This document shows, piece by piece, positions 61,421 to 64,000 of a DNA stretch of 64,000 nucleotides. Both the position numbers and the translations under genes were made by a program. Each line of letters begins with the position of its first letter. Position 1 is the stretch's first letter. Source of the stretch: Liquidambar formosana (taxonomy: Eukaryota; Streptophyta; Magnoliopsida; Saxifragales; Altingiaceae); contig CM077827.1 in assembly GCA_039720395.1 (NCBI GenBank), forward strand, positions 10,702,099-10,766,098. Direction: 5' to 3'. A model generated the notes under the pieces. It was not told the origin of the DNA, did not search any database, and saw only the letters and a program-made list of their open reading frames with translations.

Positions 61421-62065
61421 AAAGTTTTATGTAACAAGCCCACACGTGTAGGTTAAGCATTAAGAGGCAAAGATTAGTCAACTTAATGACCGGAGTGAGG
61501 AAAGTGAACTTTGTCGAGTTAAAAGTGAAATTTGGGCAACTAATACCTGCGGTTCTATATTTTCAGCTTTGTGATAGTCTACTGCAAACTGCACATCTGC
61601 GCTAAATTTGAAAATATGTGTATATATATTAAATAGAGAGCTCATGACAAGTATATGTCAGTGCCTTCCTAATGAGTTTTTCCTTTAGTAAAGTCCTAAA
61701 ACGGCTTTTTTTTTCTCATAAAGTGTCGAGAAATCAAAATGGATTGATTTCATATTCCATGGAGAAAAAAAAAATGCAAATACTTGTTCAATACTCCATG
61801 CAACATTTCAAACATTCCATTAGGTATGATTTTTAATACCATATTATGCAAAAGCAATTCCAAGACTTTGGTCAGTTCATAACTCCCCAATGATGCAATC
61901 ATCTCTCAGAACATTTGAAACCAAATAATCATCTACTACAGATGGACTAGAGTAAAATGAAAAATTGATGATTCAAACAATGTTTCTAATTCGATGAAAA
62001 CAATCACACATAAATTAGCAAGTCTCATAATCTATAATCACTGATAATCTGGCTATGATGCAGCA

Positions 62066-62353
62066 GTGATAATGGGAGTTGATTATATCACAAGGCAATT
62101 CCAAGGGAATTTCACTGTGGCAGAGAGGGAGAGACTCTTCAGAGACTATATAGAGGAAGTAGAAGCTGCAGCTACAGAGTTTGGACTATGTACTGCTATG
62201 AAACTAAATTGGTTAATCTTTATAGTTGAAGCTAAAAGTAATCTATATATCCCATGCAAGAAGGGGAAGAAGCTTTCCCAGTGGCGATACCAACATGTAC
62301 ATCAAGAAAGTATGTTGTTTCTGTATCCTCAAGCAGAGATCAAAATAAATTAA
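62066..62353 (+). CDS. Unrecognised 95-codon open frame
   Basis: An open frame starts MIMGVDYITRQFQGNF, continues TVAERERLFRDYIEEVEAAA, and ends PQAEIKIN at TAA. The charged helical first half (about residues 15-40) looks more like real protein than its surroundings, and a CAG precedes it at about 62062, so it may be one exon of a lost gene. The second half looks random. I do not recognise a family and assign no function. Confidence 0.25.
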   Translation: MIMGVDYITRQFQGNFTVAERERLFRDYIEEVEAAATEFGLCTAMKLNWLIFIVEAKSNLYIPCKKGKKLSQWRYQHVHQESMLFLYPQAEIKIN

Positions 62354-62448
62354 AACCTCTCCGAGTTTGATTGGCCAGATTTCAAAGCCAACAGCCTTTT
62401 TTCTGTATCCTCTTGACTTTCTAGTCTAATGAATATGTTGCCCACCAA

Positions 62449-62451
62449 TTA

Positions 62452-62482
<31 letters not shown>

Positions 62483-62576
62483 TAGGGAGATGATCGAGTG
62501 TGGATTGTCCGGGACAGTCCGCACCTGATATTTATGCGTATATATATAGAGAGAAAGAGAGTCCGCACCTGATATT

Positions 62577-62607
<31 letters not shown>

Positions 62608-62612
62608 TAATT
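62449..62612. repeat. AT/CA/GT microsatellite with inverted borders and a repeated 18-mer
   Basis: It starts CCAATTAATATATATA and ends TATATATATTAATTGG, so the outer borders are inverted copies. Inside, AGTCCGCACCTGATATTT occurs twice (about 62516 and 62560), each followed by TA- or GT-rich repeats, with a CA run at about 62470-62480. It may be a degenerate MITE, but no target duplication is clear. Confidence 0.5.
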
Positions 62613-63044
62613 GGGAAAGTGCTTGCCCCCAAGAAAGTCGACGAATTGGAGCACGTAAGAACCATCAAATCAATCTCTCTTACACACACACTATCACAGT
62701 ATAATAAAAAAAGTCAACTAAGATTCTGCAAAAAATTATTAACTGGAATAAAAAATGTTTAGGATGAAAAATAATTAGATGAGCTCTTATTTATGGATTT
62801 GAAGAGTTGAGTGAGGAAAACTTGCTATATTAATTATCTTAAATTTTTCTTACTATCTATGTTAGTGAGGAAAACTTCGTGGATGAAAAGTTTTCACAGT
62901 ATGGTCTGGTATGGAATGAACATAAGTTGCTTAAAGATCCAAGTTTTCCAAAACCATTTTGAGGTTCTATCATGGTAGAGGCTAGATTTTATTACAAGAA
63001 AATCACAAGTCTTACAAGGTATAAAAAAGAGAATCACAATGTTG

Positions 63045-64000
63045 GAAAAAAGGCATCTCGTAAGAAGATCTCTACAACTACACAAAAGACACTCTACAAG
63101 TTTCGACCTAAAGACTAACATTCAGTGCAAAACCAAATCTGATAGGCTAATAGTTGGTGAAAAAGGAAAGAAAAAGGAAAAAGAAAAAAAAAACAGAGGA
63201 AGAAGGCCTTCAGCTAAAAGAACTCTGGGACTAAGTTCATGGGATTAATTATAGACTACAATTCAAAGGAATATAAAAGAATACTAAGCAGAAGAAGCTT
63301 TGAAATAAATCATATTGATACATGATATTGGCCAAGCAAAATTTTGTACATTTAAGTATATATCTTGCCAAAGAGAAGAGTTAAAATCGTGGCCATGAGA
63401 AAGGTGAGAATCAATTTTACCTGAATTCAAGATGCCTAGTGGTTTTCCATGGATGCATGAAGTGGACAGCTCATCCAAATATACAGAAACCCATGACCAC
63501 CAACCTTAGTACTCGTTAAAATGGATGGCACCAGCTTTCCACACAATGTAAGTTGTCGCAAACATAACTGTGCTGATAAAAAACAAATGAGAAGGCAACA
63601 ATAAACATATCAAAACCCCCTGGAAAGTCAAAAGTCAAGCCTTGCTTTGGCATCCCTCGCTTGCTATCATCAAGCAAGTTTGTAGGGGCTTCGGGGAGGC
63701 CAGACCTTTTCTTCCCTCAGTCACTTTCTCTCAAAGCTTCCAATACTGTGCTGCCCTTTTCTGATTTTGATGCCTTTGATTCTGTGTAACGGCTGAGAAC
63801 CCGGGCTGCCCTTAGTTTCTCTCTCGCAGTCAATGGGGATTTTTTCGGTGTAGATTGCAAATCAGGAGACCATAATGTGTCCTGCTTCATATCTGAGGAA
63901 ACTCTTGATCCACTTGAAGCCTCAGGGGTTTGAGACCCGGACTCATCTACAGAACTAGTCTGGAACTGGCTATTTCGTGCTGAAGAATCCAAGGATGGAG
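63045..64000. repeat. Duplicated segment, copy 2 (matches 22055-23020)
   Basis: It is directly oriented relative to copy 1 and runs off the window end. Differences from copy 1 are scattered substitutions plus small indels. The left flank, up to 63044, is not shared. Confidence 0.85.
63506..64000 (-). pseudogene. Conserved plant protein with one C-terminal membrane helix, copy 2, partial and broken
   Basis: This is the 3' part of exon 2 only; the gene continues past the window edge. The frame that copy 1 breaks near 22995 is intact here (SSARNSQFQTSSVDESGSQT and onwards). However, CGA of the SDRGKKRS block is TGA (stop after LREESD-like LRESD, near 63718), and one extra A at about 63577-63582 shifts the frame inside the membrane helix. 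TAA at 63508-63506 corresponds to the native stop. Neither visible copy can make the whole protein. Exon 1 of this copy would lie to the right. Confidence 0.75.

Overview
The window is nuclear DNA of a flowering plant, most likely a woody eudicot; I cannot name the species. The evidence is AT-rich sequence with spliceosomal introns, plant-type LTR retrotransposons, hAT, Harbinger, Mutator and CACTA-like elements, and decayed relatives of clathrin heavy chain, ALG11 mannosyltransferase and a plant bHLH factor. No tRNA, rRNA, organellar or bacterial-type gene was recognised. Almost every gene seen carries at least one disabling change, so this looks like a decaying, repeat-rich interval.

Region 1-22 kb is a nest of retroelements. 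A minus-strand relic of a plant mobile domain (PMD) gene runs from 18599 down to 1034. It is split by two related LTRs without internal regions: LTR A at 1058-3041 and LTR B at 4194-17558. LTR B is itself split by a full-length Ty3/Gypsy element of Tat type (6313-17140, target duplication ATGAC). That element has 650/637-bp LTRs, one gag-pol frame with four in-frame stops, two RNase H domains, a DD35E integrase and a spliced antisense ORF before its 3' LTR. A third related LTR (19457 to about 21137) and a fragment of another Tat-like element (about 21200-22054) follow. Short GCGTACGC-like motifs are strewn over 18.1-20.7 kb.

Region 22-39.4 kb holds a broken plastid-type membrane-protein gene (22519-25000) and then a direct tandem duplication of about 6.46 kb (26485-32953 and 32968-39427). 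Each unit carries the last exons of clathrin heavy chain followed by a complete exon set of ALG11. Both ALG11 copies share several lesions, so the gene was already dead, or dying, before it was duplicated. A 14-bp filler at the junction matches ALG11 last-exon sequence.

Region 39-56 kb is the body of the clathrin heavy chain pseudogene on the minus strand. It lacks the exons for the N-terminal beta-propeller. A 9.6-kb CACTA-like element (40489-50093), with arrays of palindromic subterminal repeats, sits in one intron and abuts the next exon.

Region 56-64 kb has a bHLH gene with a premature stop (57079-59256), several MITEs (one with a perfect 9-bp target duplication), a LINE RNase H scrap, AT/CA microsatellites, and from 63045 a second copy of the 22-23 kb membrane-protein gene, broken in different ways. 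Nothing here suggests genes working together as a pathway. The biology is the layering: insertion into insertion, tandem duplication of dead genes, and nonsense changes that are mostly C-to-T or G-to-A transitions.
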